Below are positions 52,027 through 60,941 of a stretch of 64,000 bases of DNA, piece after piece. This DNA is from Anaeromyxobacter soli. GTDB taxonomy: Bacteria > Myxococcota > Myxococcia > Myxococcales > Anaeromyxobacteraceae. A model generated the notes under the pieces. The model was not told where the DNA came from. It saw only the letters and a program-made list of their open reading frames with translations, and ran no database searches. The position numbers and the translations under genes were made by a program. Numbering within the stretch: position 1 is the first letter of the stretch; each line of letters begins with the position of its first letter. The stretch lies in assembly GCF_022808855.1 (NCBI RefSeq), contig NZ_JAKZLF010000003.1:178575-242574 (forward strand), written 5' to 3'.

Positions 52027-52950
52027 CTAGGTCGCGTAGAAGTAGTAGAACTGCGGGTGCGTCGCGAGCTCCTCCTTGAAGACGAACACCCGCTTCGTCT
52101 CCATGACCCGGCGGATCTCGCTCTCCGGATCGAGGAGGTTGCCGAACTTGCGCGCGCCCACGGGGCAGACCTCGACGCAGGCCGGGTAGCGCCCCTCGCG
52201 CGTGCGCTGGATGCAGAAGGTGCACTTCTCGACCACGCCCTTCGGACGCGGGCGGTTGCCGAGGTAGTGCTGGTGCGGGTTCAGCTCGTCCGCGGGCAGG
52301 GTCGGCGTCGCCCAGTTGAAGTGGCGCGCGCCGTACGGGCAGGCCGACATGCAGCAGCGGCACCCGATGCACCAGTCGTAGTCGATGACGACGATGCCGT
52401 CCTTCTCCTTCCACGTCGCCTGCGTCGGGCACGCCTTCACGCAGGGCGGGTTCCGGCACTGCTGGCACTGAACGGGCATGTAGAACTTGCCCGGCCGCGG
52501 CACCGCGTCCGCCTCGTAGTAGTGGTTCGCGTGGGCGAGATCGACGCCGTGCTCCTTGTCCATCTCCATCACCCGGATCCACTGGATCTGCGGACTCTGC
52601 CGCGACGGGTTGTTCTCCGCCACGCACGCGTAGACGCAGCGGCGGCAGCCGACGCAGCGCGAGAGGTCGAGGCCGTAGCCGAACTCGACGCCGGGCCGCG
52701 GGCCGGTGGCGGACACCGTGGTCTTCTTGCCGAAGCGCTCGAGGTTCTTCCGCTCCACCTTCGCGAGCACGTGGCGGAGCTCGTCCGGCGAGAACTCCTT
52801 GAAGTGGCCGCGCAGGAAGTCCTCCATCTCCACGCCGCAGGAGGAGAGCGCCGCGACGGCGGCGCCGGCGGCGGCGGTGCGCATGAAGGCGCGGCGCGAC
52901 GGGTCGGCGGGCGCGTCCGCCACGACGGGCAGGCTCTTCCGCTCGGACAT
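52027..52950 (-). CDS. Four-cluster 4Fe-4S ferredoxin subunit with Tat-like leader
   Basis: 307 residues. The N-terminus SRRAFMRTAAAGAAVAALSSCG is a twin-arginine-type signal, so the protein faces the periplasm or outer side of the membrane, possibly also lipidated at Cys38. Four Cys motifs follow: CVGCRRCVYAC, CQQCRNPPCVKACP, CIGCRCCMSACP and CTFC...CVEVCP, enough for four [4Fe-4S] clusters, as in HybA, DsrO and PsrB-type subunits. It would relay electrons between the NrfD-like subunit and the tetrahaem cytochrome. Two bases separate it from the cytochrome gene. Confidence 0.94.
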   Translation of the reverse strand: MSERKSLPVVADAPADPSRRAFMRTAAAGAAVAALSSCGVEMEDFLRGHFKEFSPDELRHVLAKVERKNLERFGKKTTVSATGPRPGVEFGYGLDLSRCVGCRRCVYACVAENNPSRQSPQIQWIRVMEMDKEHGVDLAHANHYYEADAVPRPGKFYMPVQCQQCRNPPCVKACPTQATWKEKDGIVVIDYDWCIGCRCCMSACPYGARHFNWATPTLPADELNPHQHYLGNRPRPKGVVEKCTFCIQRTREGRYPACVEVCPVGARKFGNLLDPESEIRRVMETKRVFVFKEELATHPQFYYFYAT

Positions 52951-52952
52951 GG

Positions 52953-53669
52953 CTACCTCCCGCCCGCGGCGGTGGTGGAGGCCTTCGGCGCCACGGGGCG
53001 GCGCATCTCCTCGGGACGGAGCGGCCGCGGCTCGGGGCGCAGCATCTCCAGCGTGGGCGCGGTGGTCTTCTTCCCGTCCACCTCGATCTCCTTCACGCCC
53101 TTGAAGCCCGGCGTGTGCGGGTTGTGGCAGTTCACGCAGAGGAAATAGGTCTTCTGGCCGTCCCACTGGCCGACGCGCTTGCCGTGCACGCCCGCGCGCC
53201 AGTCGCGGTACTTGTCGCCGTGGCACTGGCCGCAGAGCCGGTACGACTCCGTGAACGGCACCGTCTCGCCGCTCGCGAGCTTCAGCACGTCCCGGTTCTG
53301 CGCGTCGTGGCAGTCGAGGCACCAGCGCGCGTTGGAATCGTGGTCGAACACCTTCTGGATGTCCTCGTGGAACGTGAGCTCGCGGCGGGTGCGATCGCCC
53401 GGATCGACGTGGCACCCGCTGCACGGGAAGATCCCCTCGGAGAACGGAGGCGGCTCCGCCTGGATCAGCGGAGGCGTCCTCGGCCCCTCCGCCGTCTCCC
53501 GCGCCTTCGCGCCGTTCGCCGGCTCGGGGCTGGGCTCGCTCTTCGTACTCTTCGTCGGTCCCGCCGGGCTCGCGGCAGGGTTACCGCCCGCGGCGTGCGC
53601 GGGCGGCGGTGACGCGAGCGCGGCGGCGACGATCGCCAGGATCGTCAGGGCATGGGTGTCGAGGCGCAT
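52953..53669 (-). CDS. Tetrahaem c-type cytochrome
   Basis: 238 residues with a signal peptide (about 1-26) and a Pro/Lys-rich linker, then four CxxCH motifs: CSGCH, CLDCH, CGQCH and CVNCH. Additional His residues (for example HEDIQ, HDS) can serve as distal ligands. The pattern is that of the small multihaem cytochromes that partner NrfD/ferredoxin modules. It is the first gene of a four-gene operon (tetrahaem cytochrome, ferredoxin, NrfD-like, monohaem cytochrome), which looks like a compact menaquinol:cytochrome oxidoreductase. An FNR-type box lies about 50 bases upstream. Confidence 0.94.
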   Translation of the reverse strand: MRLDTHALTILAIVAAALASPPPAHAAGGNPAASPAGPTKSTKSEPSPEPANGAKARETAEGPRTPPLIQAEPPPFSEGIFPCSGCHVDPGDRTRRELTFHEDIQKVFDHDSNARWCLDCHDAQNRDVLKLASGETVPFTESYRLCGQCHGDKYRDWRAGVHGKRVGQWDGQKTYFLCVNCHNPHTPGFKGVKEIEVDGKKTTAPTLEMLRPEPRPLRPEEMRRPVAPKASTTAAGGR

Positions 53670-53716
53670 GGAGTCTCCCGCTCTCGGGGGAACGTACTCC
53701 GCGACTTGATCTGTCG

Positions 53717-53730
53717 TTTGATCTAGGTCA
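53717..53730. promoter_or_regulatory. FNR/CRP-type box upstream of the respiratory operon
   Basis: TTGAT-CTAG-GTCAA matches the FNR consensus TTGAT-N4-ATCAA in nine of ten positions. It lies 48-61 bases before the ATG of the tetrahaem cytochrome, a good position for activation under low oxygen. The regulator itself is not in the window. Confidence 0.65.
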
Positions 53731-53777
53731 ATTCGATGCTCGCTCGCTTGGGGCGTGAGCGCCCACTGACGCCGCGT

Positions 53778-55034
53778 CTACGCACCCTTGCGCGGCAACC
53801 GGAGCGCCCGCTCCTCCTGCCGCCGCCATTGACCGTGCGCCGCCCCGGAGGCCGCGAGCCGCTCGAGGATGGCCCCGCTCGCGGCGTCGATGCGTCCTGG
53901 CGGCTCGCGCGCCCAGGGGGTGCCGGGCAAGGGCATGAACGCGTGCGCGTGCACGCGCGCTCCCTCGGCTGCGAGCCGGAACATGGCCTGACGCGTCGCG
54001 ACGCGGTCCTCCTCGGTCTCGCCCGGCAGGCCGAAGATGAAGTCCACCGACGGCAGGAACCCGGCCTCCAGGGCGAGCCGGGCCGCGCGCGCCACGCTGC
54101 CCGCGTCGTGCCCGCGCTGCATCGCCGAGAGCAGCCGATCCGAGCCCGACTGGCCGCCGATGACGACCGTCCGGTTGTCGCAGTAGCGGCGCAGCAGCGC
54201 GAGCGCCTCGGCGGAGACGTGCTCGGGGCGGAGCTCCGACGGAAACGAGCCGACGAAGAGCCGCCGCGCTGGTCCGATCGCCTCGCGCGCGGTGGCGAGC
54301 AACGCCTCCAGCGCGGCGAGATCGCAGCCGCCGTCGTCCGAGCCCCACGAGAGCGCCGACGGCGTGAGCACGCGCAGGTCCCGAGCGTCGACGCGCGCGA
54401 GGGCGCGAGCCCAGCGGCGGATGGAGTCGAGCGAGCGGTGGCGGAAGCGGGCGCGGAAGAGGAACGGCGTGTGACAGAACCGGCACGCCCAGATGCAGCC
54501 GCGGGTGATCTCGAGCGGCCCGATCCGGCCGGCGCGCGGCGCGAAGGGCGGCACCTCGTCCAGATCCACGGGCGGTGCGCGGCCGCTCCTGCGCACGCCG
54601 CCGCCGTCGAGCCAGGCGAGCCCGGGCCCTCCGCGCGGATCCTCCCCCACCGCGACGCGCGCGAGCAGCGCGGGCAGGGTCTCCTCCCCTTCCCCGATGG
54701 CCACGAGGTCGAACCCCGCCGCGAGCGTGCCCGCAGGATCCGCGCTCGCGTGCGGCCCGCCCGCGACGTGCAGCACGCGTGGGTCGGGAACCGCGGCTCG
54801 CACGCGGGCGAGCTCCGCGGTCACCTCGTCGAAGCTCGCCGTGTAGAAGGACCAGGCGACCACCGGCCTGCGCCCTTCGTTCGACGCCGTCCGCGCGGCT
54901 TCGATCACGGCCTCGGGCGAGGTCGCGACGACGGCGGGGACGTCCGTGGTGGCGGGATTCGTCTCGACCGCGCCGAGGAGCACGTTGAGCGCGTGGCGGG
55001 CGGTCCTGCGGTAGTGGAGGACGAGAGTGGTCAC
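53778..55034 (-). CDS. Radical SAM protein with N-terminal B12-binding-like domain
   Basis: 418 residues from a GTG start. Residues 1-130 resemble the cobalamin-binding fold of B12-dependent radical SAM enzymes, with AGGPHASADP and IGEGEETLPALL as the usual landmarks, although the DxHxxG cobalamin-His motif is not seen. The radical SAM core has Cys180, Cys184 and Cys187 (RGCIWACRFC) for the [4Fe-4S] cluster, then VVIGGQSGSDRLL and FIFGLPGETEED. It resembles the archaeal-type B12/SAM family (TIGR04013-like); the reaction is unknown. Last gene before the respiratory operon on the same strand, with its own 540-base upstream gap. Confidence 0.9.
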   Translation of the reverse strand: MTTLVLHYRRTARHALNVLLGAVETNPATTDVPAVVATSPEAVIEAARTASNEGRRPVVAWSFYTASFDEVTAELARVRAAVPDPRVLHVAGGPHASADPAGTLAAGFDLVAIGEGEETLPALLARVAVGEDPRGGPGLAWLDGGGVRRSGRAPPVDLDEVPPFAPRAGRIGPLEITRGCIWACRFCHTPFLFRARFRHRSLDSIRRWARALARVDARDLRVLTPSALSWGSDDGGCDLAALEALLATAREAIGPARRLFVGSFPSELRPEHVSAEALALLRRYCDNRTVVIGGQSGSDRLLSAMQRGHDAGSVARAARLALEAGFLPSVDFIFGLPGETEEDRVATRQAMFRLAAEGARVHAHAFMPLPGTPWAREPPGRIDAASGAILERLAASGAAHGQWRRQEERALRLPRKGA

Positions 55035-55577
55035 CGCCCAGCGAGCGTGCTCCGGGTCGCGGTGGTGGGCAAGGGGCGGCCGGACGGGCTTGGTGGACGG
55101 AGTCGGTCTTGGTCAGGGTCGGGTCGGGGTCGAGGCCGAGGTCGGGTCGCGCTCGCGGCCCGTTCGCGCGGCTCGCTTCCGCTGCACCGCGACGACACGC
55201 ATCGTGAACGACCCACCTCGCCGACGATCGCGAGCGCCGAGGTTCGGCGGCGGTTACGGAACGCTCCCATGCCGACCCGCTCCATCGACGTGCTGCGACC
55301 GCGCCGGCCACCGGCGTGGAGTCCCGCGGAGGGCCCGGCGGCGGCCCCCCAGCAGCGGCTTCCCCGCCCGTCGATCGTCCGGGCCGATGGGAGCACCGCG
55401 CGCGGCTCCGGCGCGCTGTGGGCTCCGAGCCAGGGCCCCTGCCGCCCGGAGACCGGGGGCGCGGGCGGCGAGCCCAGCGGCCACAACATCCCCATCCGGA
55501 AGGACTGCTGGGACTAGGACGATCGAGGCACGGTGGCGACCAGGTCGTCGCCGCGATCGCTGCGCGTCTCGATCGGC
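55035..55577. other. Intergenic region without a supported gene
   Basis: 543 bases upstream of the radical SAM gene. Minus-strand frames up to 154 codons exist, but their composition is Pro/Arg/Gly-rich with no recognisable motif. At 55,100-55,145 there is an imperfect run of GGTC(A/G)GG-type units, which looks like low-complexity sequence. The promoter of the radical SAM gene should lie here, but no clear element was identified. Confidence 0.4.
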
Positions 55578-56195
55578 CTACCGCCACTCGCAGCGGAACT
55601 CGCAGCAGTCCGCCTTCCGCGCGCGGCAGCGCGTCTCCACCACGCTGACGCCGAGACCACCGCAGATCTCGATCGCGCGCTGGAGCCACCCGACGGTCGT
55701 CAGGCAGTCCTCGGCGACCACCTCTTCCTCGCCGCAGGTGCGGATCAGCGCCGCGCGCTCTCCGGTCGCCTCGTGGACGCGGTGTCCGGAGGAGTGCTGC
55801 GCCGCGTACATGCGAGGCACGTCCGCGAGGAACCGCTGGGGATCACCGTCGCGCACGAACGCTCGCTGGACCCCCGCCGCTCCCAGGTTCGTCGAGGCGC
55901 TGAACCGGCCCATGTCCAGGAACAGCCGCGTCCGGTCTCCGTTCGCGAGGATCGCCGCGGCGGTCATCTCCAGGCGGAGCAGGAGGTCCGCCGGATACCA
56001 GCCGCTCTGGAGGACGATCCCGCGGAGCGCCTCCTGATCCGCCTTCGAGAGGTGCCGCACCACGCGCCCCGACTTCTCCTCTCCCTGGGCCTCCAGGTAC
56101 TTCAGGCGCGCGAGGAGAAGGGTCCCCTTCACCTTCCCCGTCGCTCGCGCGCCAGTCTGGGGCGATACGGCAGAAGCGCTGGGGCTGTCGGGCAT
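55578..56195 (-). CDS. V4R-like protein of a myxobacterial orphan family
   Basis: 205 residues. The family pattern is GTLLLARLKYLEAQGE, a LS..D...L.G..L.SGWYP segment, DMGRFSASTNLG, and an end with CLTTVGWLQRAIEICGG and CRARKADCCEFRCEW. The last part resembles the V4R/haem-NO-binding-like fold with a Cys-rich C-terminus. Proteins of this shape are abundant in myxobacteria (possibly the DUF2378/TIGR02265 group) and have no assigned function. The ATG at 56195 is used; a start 25 codons upstream is possible but adds Arg/Gly-rich sequence. Stands alone. Confidence 0.75.
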   Translation of the reverse strand: MPDSPSASAVSPQTGARATGKVKGTLLLARLKYLEAQGEEKSGRVVRHLSKADQEALRGIVLQSGWYPADLLLRLEMTAAAILANGDRTRLFLDMGRFSASTNLGAAGVQRAFVRDGDPQRFLADVPRMYAAQHSSGHRVHEATGERAALIRTCGEEEVVAEDCLTTVGWLQRAIEICGGLGVSVVETRCRARKADCCEFRCEWR

Positions 56196-56349
56196 GGATG
56201 TCGGCCTCCGCGGCGATCGACCGCACGCGCCACTTCGCCTTCCCCGCGCGCCGGTGTCAATCTCCTCCACTCTCGGTGCTTGCGCCTACACACACCCACG
56301 GCATACCCGGGCGGGATGAACGTGAGCCCATGCGTCGGGAGGTCCCCGG

Positions 56350-58089
56350 CTAGAACGTCCCCTGCGCGAGCAGGTCTCGCATCGCGACGGTGCCGACGAG
56401 CCTCCGCCGATCGTCGACCACCGGCAGCCGGTCGAGGTCGGTCTCCCCGAAGCGCTCCGCCACCTCCGCCAGGCTCATCGTGGTCGTGATCGGGACCACG
56501 TCCCGGTTCACCACGTCGGCCGCCACGATCATCCCCAGGTGGGCGTGATCGGAGATGGTGCCCTTCAGGGCGTCGAGCTGGATGACGCCGAGGAGCTCGT
56601 TGTCGACGGTGGTCACGTAGAGATCGTGCCCCGGAGGCAGGGAGAGGAGCTTCTTCAGCATCTGGTCGAACGGCAGCGTCGGCTCGACGCGCACGGCGTC
56701 GGGCACGACCAGCGCGGCCACGGGGGTGCGGCGGAGCCAGTCCGGGCGGGGCAGCTCGGGGAGCCGCACGCCGCGCCGGCGAAGCGGCGCGGTGTAGAGC
56801 GAGTCGGGCTCGATGGCCCGGCTCGTCGCGGCGGCGATCGCGGCCGAGAGCATGAGCGGGAGGATGACGCCGTAGTCGCCCGTCATCTCGAAGATGATGA
56901 GCACCGACGACACCGCCGCGTGCGTCGTGCCGGCGAGCACGCCCGCCATCCCGACGAGGGCGAGCGCGCCGGGAGGCGCGAGCCCCGGGAAGACGAGCGC
57001 GAGGAGCTCGCCCGCCGCGCCGCCGATGGCGGCCCCGTAGAAGAGCGACGGCGTGAAGAGTCCACCGGGGACGCCGGAGCCGGTGCACAGCGCGCTCGCC
57101 GCGAGCTTCAGCAAGGGGAAGATCAGCAGCGCCTTGAGCTGCACGGTGCCGAGCAGCATCGCGTGCACGCTGTCGAACCCGTTGCCGAGCACGGGCGCCC
57201 AGCGCACGGACATGAGCCCGACGACGAAGAGCCCGAACACCGGGAGGAGCGGCTTCATCCAGCGCGGGAACCGCTCGAACGTGACCTCCACCCACCCCAT
57301 CACCCGGACGAAGATCACCGAGGCGAGGCCGAGGAAGGGCGCGAGGACGAGGCCGGGGACGAGCTCGCGCGGGTGGAGCAGCTCGTACTCCGGGATGATG
57401 TAAGTCATGTGCGCGCCGGGCAGGATGCGCGAGACCGCGGTCGCGACCACGCACGACACGACGATGGGCCCGAGCAGCTCGAGCGCGAACGAGCCGAGGA
57501 GCACCTCGAGCCCGAAGAGCGCGCCCCCGATCGGCGTGTCGTAGGCGGCCGCGATGCCCGACGCGGCGCCGCACGCGACGAGGACCCGCGTCTGCCGCTC
57601 GTCGAGCCTGAGCCGCGACGCGAGCCAGGATCCCGACGACGCCCCGGCCTGCACGAGCGCGCCCTCCCGGCCGAGGGACGCGCCCATGCCGACGGCGATG
57701 ATCGAGAGCAGCCCCCGCGCCATGGTCGGCCCGAGCGCGAGCTGGCGATCGCGGTGCCAGATCGCCTCGATGATGCGCGCGGTGCCGTGGCCGCCCATCG
57801 GCCGCCGCCAGAACAGATAGACGACCGTGACGAGCGCGCCGGCGAGGGTGGGCACGAGGACGCGCTGGAGCGGCGGCGCCGCCTCGACCGCGGCGATGAA
57901 CCGATCCGCGTCCGGCCAGGCGAGCCCCTGGACGAGTCGCAGGACGTAGAGCAGCGCGCCCGCGCCCAGCCCGGAGAGCAACCCCGTCGCGATGACGAGC
58001 ACCCAGAAGCGCTGCGCGGCTCCGGGCAGGACGCGGAGGAAGTCGCGCAGCGACCGGAAGAACAGCGGCGGTGCGCCCCCCGCCGGCAC
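56350..58089 (-). CDS. ClC-family chloride channel with two CBS domains
   Basis: 579 residues from the GTG. The ClC domain (about 15-430) has GMGASLGREGALVQAG (the gating Glu is kept, but the usual GREGP is GREGA) and GSGVPGGLFTPSLFYGA as the second chloride-site motif. Two CBS domains (about 445-575) end in VVDDRRRLVGTVAMRDLL and may bind adenine nucleotides to regulate transport. The start is placed at 58089 because the frame further upstream overlaps the divergent gene at 58,293. It differs from the ClC protein at 25,953, which has a more diverged tail. Confidence 0.9.
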   Translation of the reverse strand: MPAGGAPPLFFRSLRDFLRVLPGAAQRFWVLVIATGLLSGLGAGALLYVLRLVQGLAWPDADRFIAAVEAAPPLQRVLVPTLAGALVTVVYLFWRRPMGGHGTARIIEAIWHRDRQLALGPTMARGLLSIIAVGMGASLGREGALVQAGASSGSWLASRLRLDERQTRVLVACGAASGIAAAYDTPIGGALFGLEVLLGSFALELLGPIVVSCVVATAVSRILPGAHMTYIIPEYELLHPRELVPGLVLAPFLGLASVIFVRVMGWVEVTFERFPRWMKPLLPVFGLFVVGLMSVRWAPVLGNGFDSVHAMLLGTVQLKALLIFPLLKLAASALCTGSGVPGGLFTPSLFYGAAIGGAAGELLALVFPGLAPPGALALVGMAGVLAGTTHAAVSSVLIIFEMTGDYGVILPLMLSAAIAAATSRAIEPDSLYTAPLRRRGVRLPELPRPDWLRRTPVAALVVPDAVRVEPTLPFDQMLKKLLSLPPGHDLYVTTVDNELLGVIQLDALKGTISDHAHLGMIVAADVVNRDVVPITTTMSLAEVAERFGETDLDRLPVVDDRRRLVGTVAMRDLLAQGTF

Positions 58090-58292
58090 TCGCGCGCCGA
58101 GGGGCGTTCCGCCCTGCGCGGCGCCCGTCCCGCGAACTGTTCCCGTCCCAGCCAAGCGTGCGCGCGCCGTCCGTGTCCCAAGCTCCGCACGATCCAGGCA
58201 CGTCGGCAACGGCTGCGGTGGCGCACCGGCGTCGCACACGCCCCCGCCGGACCGCCACGCCGCTCGCCGCGAGGGCTCTACCGCCCGCCGGG

Positions 58293-59279
58293 ATGGGGCG
58301 CAAGCTTCCGGGAGTGGATCCGGCGAAGGAGGTCGTCTCGGAGCCCGGCGCACGCACCGCGCGGGAGTTCACCCGCCGTGCCCACGCGCTCGCGAAGCTG
58401 CACGCCGTCCTCGCCGTGGGCGCCCTCGCCGGCGAGGTGCTCCTCCTGGTGCGCGGCAGGGTGCTCGTCACGCTCGCGCAGCGGTCGAACGTCGAGACCC
58501 TCACCCTCGCGTTCTTCGCCGTCTTCTTCGCCTACGTCGGCTTCCTCGGGGCGCGCGGCGTCCCGGGCGCGCTCCGCGTCCTGCGCTACGCCCTGCTCGC
58601 CAGGACGCGGGGCCGCGACCACGCAGAGCGCGCGAAGCACGAGGCGCTCGGCCCGCCCCGGGGCGAGAGCCCCCTCGCGGCGCTGAGCGTCCTCGTCGAG
58701 CGGGAGGACGCTCCCGGGCGCCCGTTCGAGCTGGCGGTGGAGGACGCGGCCGGCTCCATGGGGCGGCTCCACGTGGACGGCGCGCGGGTGCAGCACGCGC
58801 CGCACCGCCGCGACGGCTCGAACAACCTCATCGCCTACCTCGCGCACCAGGTGCAGGACGTGGCGGGCAGGCGCCAGGGGCGCGTGGTCGACGTGGTGGA
58901 GTGGGGCACGCTCGACGACGAGTCCACGCACCAGTTCCTCGCGCTCGCCGAGTTCGGGCGGAACCTCGGCGTCGCGCTCGGCAAGGAGGGGCTGTGGCCT
59001 CGCGTCACCCTCACCGCGGAGGACTGCGCCGAGCTCGAGCGCCGTCTCGCCGCGATCTGCCCTGCCCTTCGCGACGAGGGGTTCCTTCCGCACTGGGAGT
59101 ACGAAGCGGAGCACAAGCTCCCCATCGTGCCCGAGCCGCTCGGGCTCGCGAGCCTCGGGCGGAGCGAGCGGCGTGCGGATCCGCTCCCGTCCCTCACCGC
59201 GCTCGCCCTGGTCGTCGCGACGGCGACGTCGATCCTCGCCGCCCTCATCCTCTATCCGCCCTGGGTCCCGGGGAAGTGA
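58293..59279 (+). CDS. Unknown membrane protein
   Basis: 328 residues. Two hydrophobic segments near the N-terminus (about 40-58 and 72-92) and one at the C-terminus (about 300-322) suggest a membrane-anchored protein with a large middle soluble domain (about 100-295). That domain contains GSMGRLHVDGARVQHAPHRRDG and DEGFLPHWEYEAEHKLP, which match no family I know. It is the first of two genes one base apart. Divergent from the ClC gene, possibly sharing its promoter region. Confidence 0.72.
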   Translation: MGRKLPGVDPAKEVVSEPGARTAREFTRRAHALAKLHAVLAVGALAGEVLLLVRGRVLVTLAQRSNVETLTLAFFAVFFAYVGFLGARGVPGALRVLRYALLARTRGRDHAERAKHEALGPPRGESPLAALSVLVEREDAPGRPFELAVEDAAGSMGRLHVDGARVQHAPHRRDGSNNLIAYLAHQVQDVAGRRQGRVVDVVEWGTLDDESTHQFLALAEFGRNLGVALGKEGLWPRVTLTAEDCAELERRLAAICPALRDEGFLPHWEYEAEHKLPIVPEPLGLASLGRSERRADPLPSLTALALVVATATSILAALILYPPWVPGK

Positions 59280-59280
59280 C

Positions 59281-59607
59281 GTGAAGCGCGCGCTCGCCCT
59301 CGTCGTCGCCGCGGTCGCCGGAGCCCTCGCGGTCCGGGCGTGCGCCGGCCCGCGGCCGTCGGTCGCCGCGACCTGGCTGGAGCAGCGGTCGGACGGGTGG
59401 ATCGCCGCCGCGCGGATCCGGAACGCCGGCGGCGACGGCGAGATCCAGGTCACGTTCCGGCTCCGCGATCGGGTGACCGGACGGACGATCCCCGCCGAGG
59501 GCACGGCGCAGGTGCGCCGCGGCGAGGAGGTCGAGGTGCGCGCCGCCGTGCCCGCGCCGCCCGGCGACTGGTCGGTCGAGGCGGAGTCGGAGTACCCGCC
59601 GCAGTGA
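59281..59607 (+). CDS. Small exported protein, FxLYD-like
   Basis: 108 residues from a GTG start one base after the previous stop. N-terminal signal or anchor (about 1-20, ending near VRACAG). The mature part reads as a small beta-sandwich: WIAAARIRNAGGDGEIQVTFRLRDRVTGRTI and RRGEEVEVRAAVPAPPGDWSVEAES, similar in layout to FxLYD-type domains. Function unknown; likely made together with the membrane protein upstream. Confidence 0.7.
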   Translation: MKRALALVVAAVAGALAVRACAGPRPSVAATWLEQRSDGWIAAARIRNAGGDGEIQVTFRLRDRVTGRTIPAEGTAQVRRGEEVEVRAAVPAPPGDWSVEAESEYPPQ

Positions 59608-59621
59608 CGCGACGGGGGCCG

Positions 59622-60920
59622 CTACGTCGGCGTGCCCGGCTCGGGCACCGTCGCAGGGGCGCCCCGCCGCCGGACCACCGCCACCATGACGAGCAGCACC
59701 GCGATGCCCGTGAACGTGAGCACCACGTCCATGGCGAGCGAGCCGTGCGAGCCGCGCAGGCTCGCCGGGAAGAGCGGCGCGCTCGCCGCCCAGCCGTCGA
59801 GCCAGGTGACGTAGCTGATGGCGAGGTTCGAGGCCGAGTTGAAGAGCGCGTACTTCGTGGTCGTCGCGGCCGTGTGGCCGATGAGCTCGAGCACCATGCC
59901 CGCCCAGGTCGCGAAGGCGATCCCGTTCGCGAACGAGTACGCGAGCGTGCCCCACGCGTACGTCGCCGGCGTGAGCGGCGCGAGCAGCATGGCGAGCGCG
60001 GAGAGCGCGGTGATCCCGCCGGCCACGGCATAGGCGAGCCGGCGGCTCATCCGATCCGCGAGGTAGCCGCCCACGAGCGAGCCCGCCGCGCTGGTGATGC
60101 CGCCGCCGAGCCCGTTGACGAGCTCCACCACGCGGGCCGACGCGCCGAAGTCGGGCGCCATGCCGGCGAAGAGGTTCGTGAGGGCGCCGCAGCCGACGGG
60201 GACGAGGCAGATGACGAGCCCGGTGAACCCCGCGCGGCTGCGCACCGTCCGGCCGAGGTCCTTCGTCATCTCCCACAGGTGCAGCCCGAGCGCGCGCGCC
60301 ACGCTCCCCGCCCGCGCCACCGCCGCGTCCACCCGGCGGGGCTCGACGATCCGGAGCGCGAGCGAGGCGCTCGCGACGACGACGAGCGCGAGCACGATCC
60401 CCCCCGCCCGCGGCGAGACGTGCTCGGACACCCACAGCGCCAGGGCGCCGAGGAGGCCCGTACCGCCCACGTTCGAGGCCATCGAGAACCCGCCCGCCTT
60501 GCCCTTGTCCTCGAAGCGGGTGGTGATGGCCATGAGCGCGTTGTTGGCCGCGTGGCCGGTCGTCGCCGTCGCCTGCGCGAGCATGATGAGCGTCGTGTAG
60601 AGGCCGAGGTTCCGGAGCGGATCGGGGACGAGCGAGGCGGCCACGAGCAGCGCCGCGGTCGCCGTCGTCATGGCGAGGTACCAGGCGCGCTTCAGCGACC
60701 CGATGTCGAGCACCGGGATCCAGAGGATCTTGAACGCGTGCGGGGCGAACACCGCCGCGCTGATCGCGCCGACCCGGTCGAGCGGCACCCCGCCCTGCCG
60801 CAGCCAGAACGGCATCGCGATCATCGCGTAGCCGACCGCCGCGCCGAACGGGAGGTCCAGGAACAGGAACAGCCAGGGGGGCGTCGGGCGGGCGGGCGGA
60901 GCCGCGGGCGTCGAGGTCAC
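59622..60920 (-). CDS. MFS transporter, AmpG-like
   Basis: 432 residues with twelve predicted membrane helices. The opening FLFLDLPFGAAVGYAMIAMPFWLRQGGVPLDRVGAISA and later SVGGYLADR-type loop match the PAT/AmpG branch of the major facilitator superfamily. AmpG imports muropeptides, other members import acetyl-CoA or siderophore derivatives; the substrate here is not predictable. GTG start. A copy of the dispersed repeat lies between its start and the aminopeptidase stop, so the promoter must be within or next to that repeat. Confidence 0.85.
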   Translation of the reverse strand: MTSTPAAPPARPTPPWLFLFLDLPFGAAVGYAMIAMPFWLRQGGVPLDRVGAISAAVFAPHAFKILWIPVLDIGSLKRAWYLAMTTATAALLVAASLVPDPLRNLGLYTTLIMLAQATATTGHAANNALMAITTRFEDKGKAGGFSMASNVGGTGLLGALALWVSEHVSPRAGGIVLALVVVASASLALRIVEPRRVDAAVARAGSVARALGLHLWEMTKDLGRTVRSRAGFTGLVICLVPVGCGALTNLFAGMAPDFGASARVVELVNGLGGGITSAAGSLVGGYLADRMSRRLAYAVAGGITALSALAMLLAPLTPATYAWGTLAYSFANGIAFATWAGMVLELIGHTAATTTKYALFNSASNLAISYVTWLDGWAASAPLFPASLRGSHGSLAMDVVLTFTGIAVLLVMVAVVRRRGAPATVPEPGTPT

Positions 60921-60941
60921 GCGGGGGAGTCTAAACGGCCG

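Noticed and set aside
55031..55495. Minus-strand frame of 154 codons upstream of the radical SAM gene
   Set aside because: Low-complexity Pro/Arg/Gly composition, no ribosome binding site and no family resemblance.
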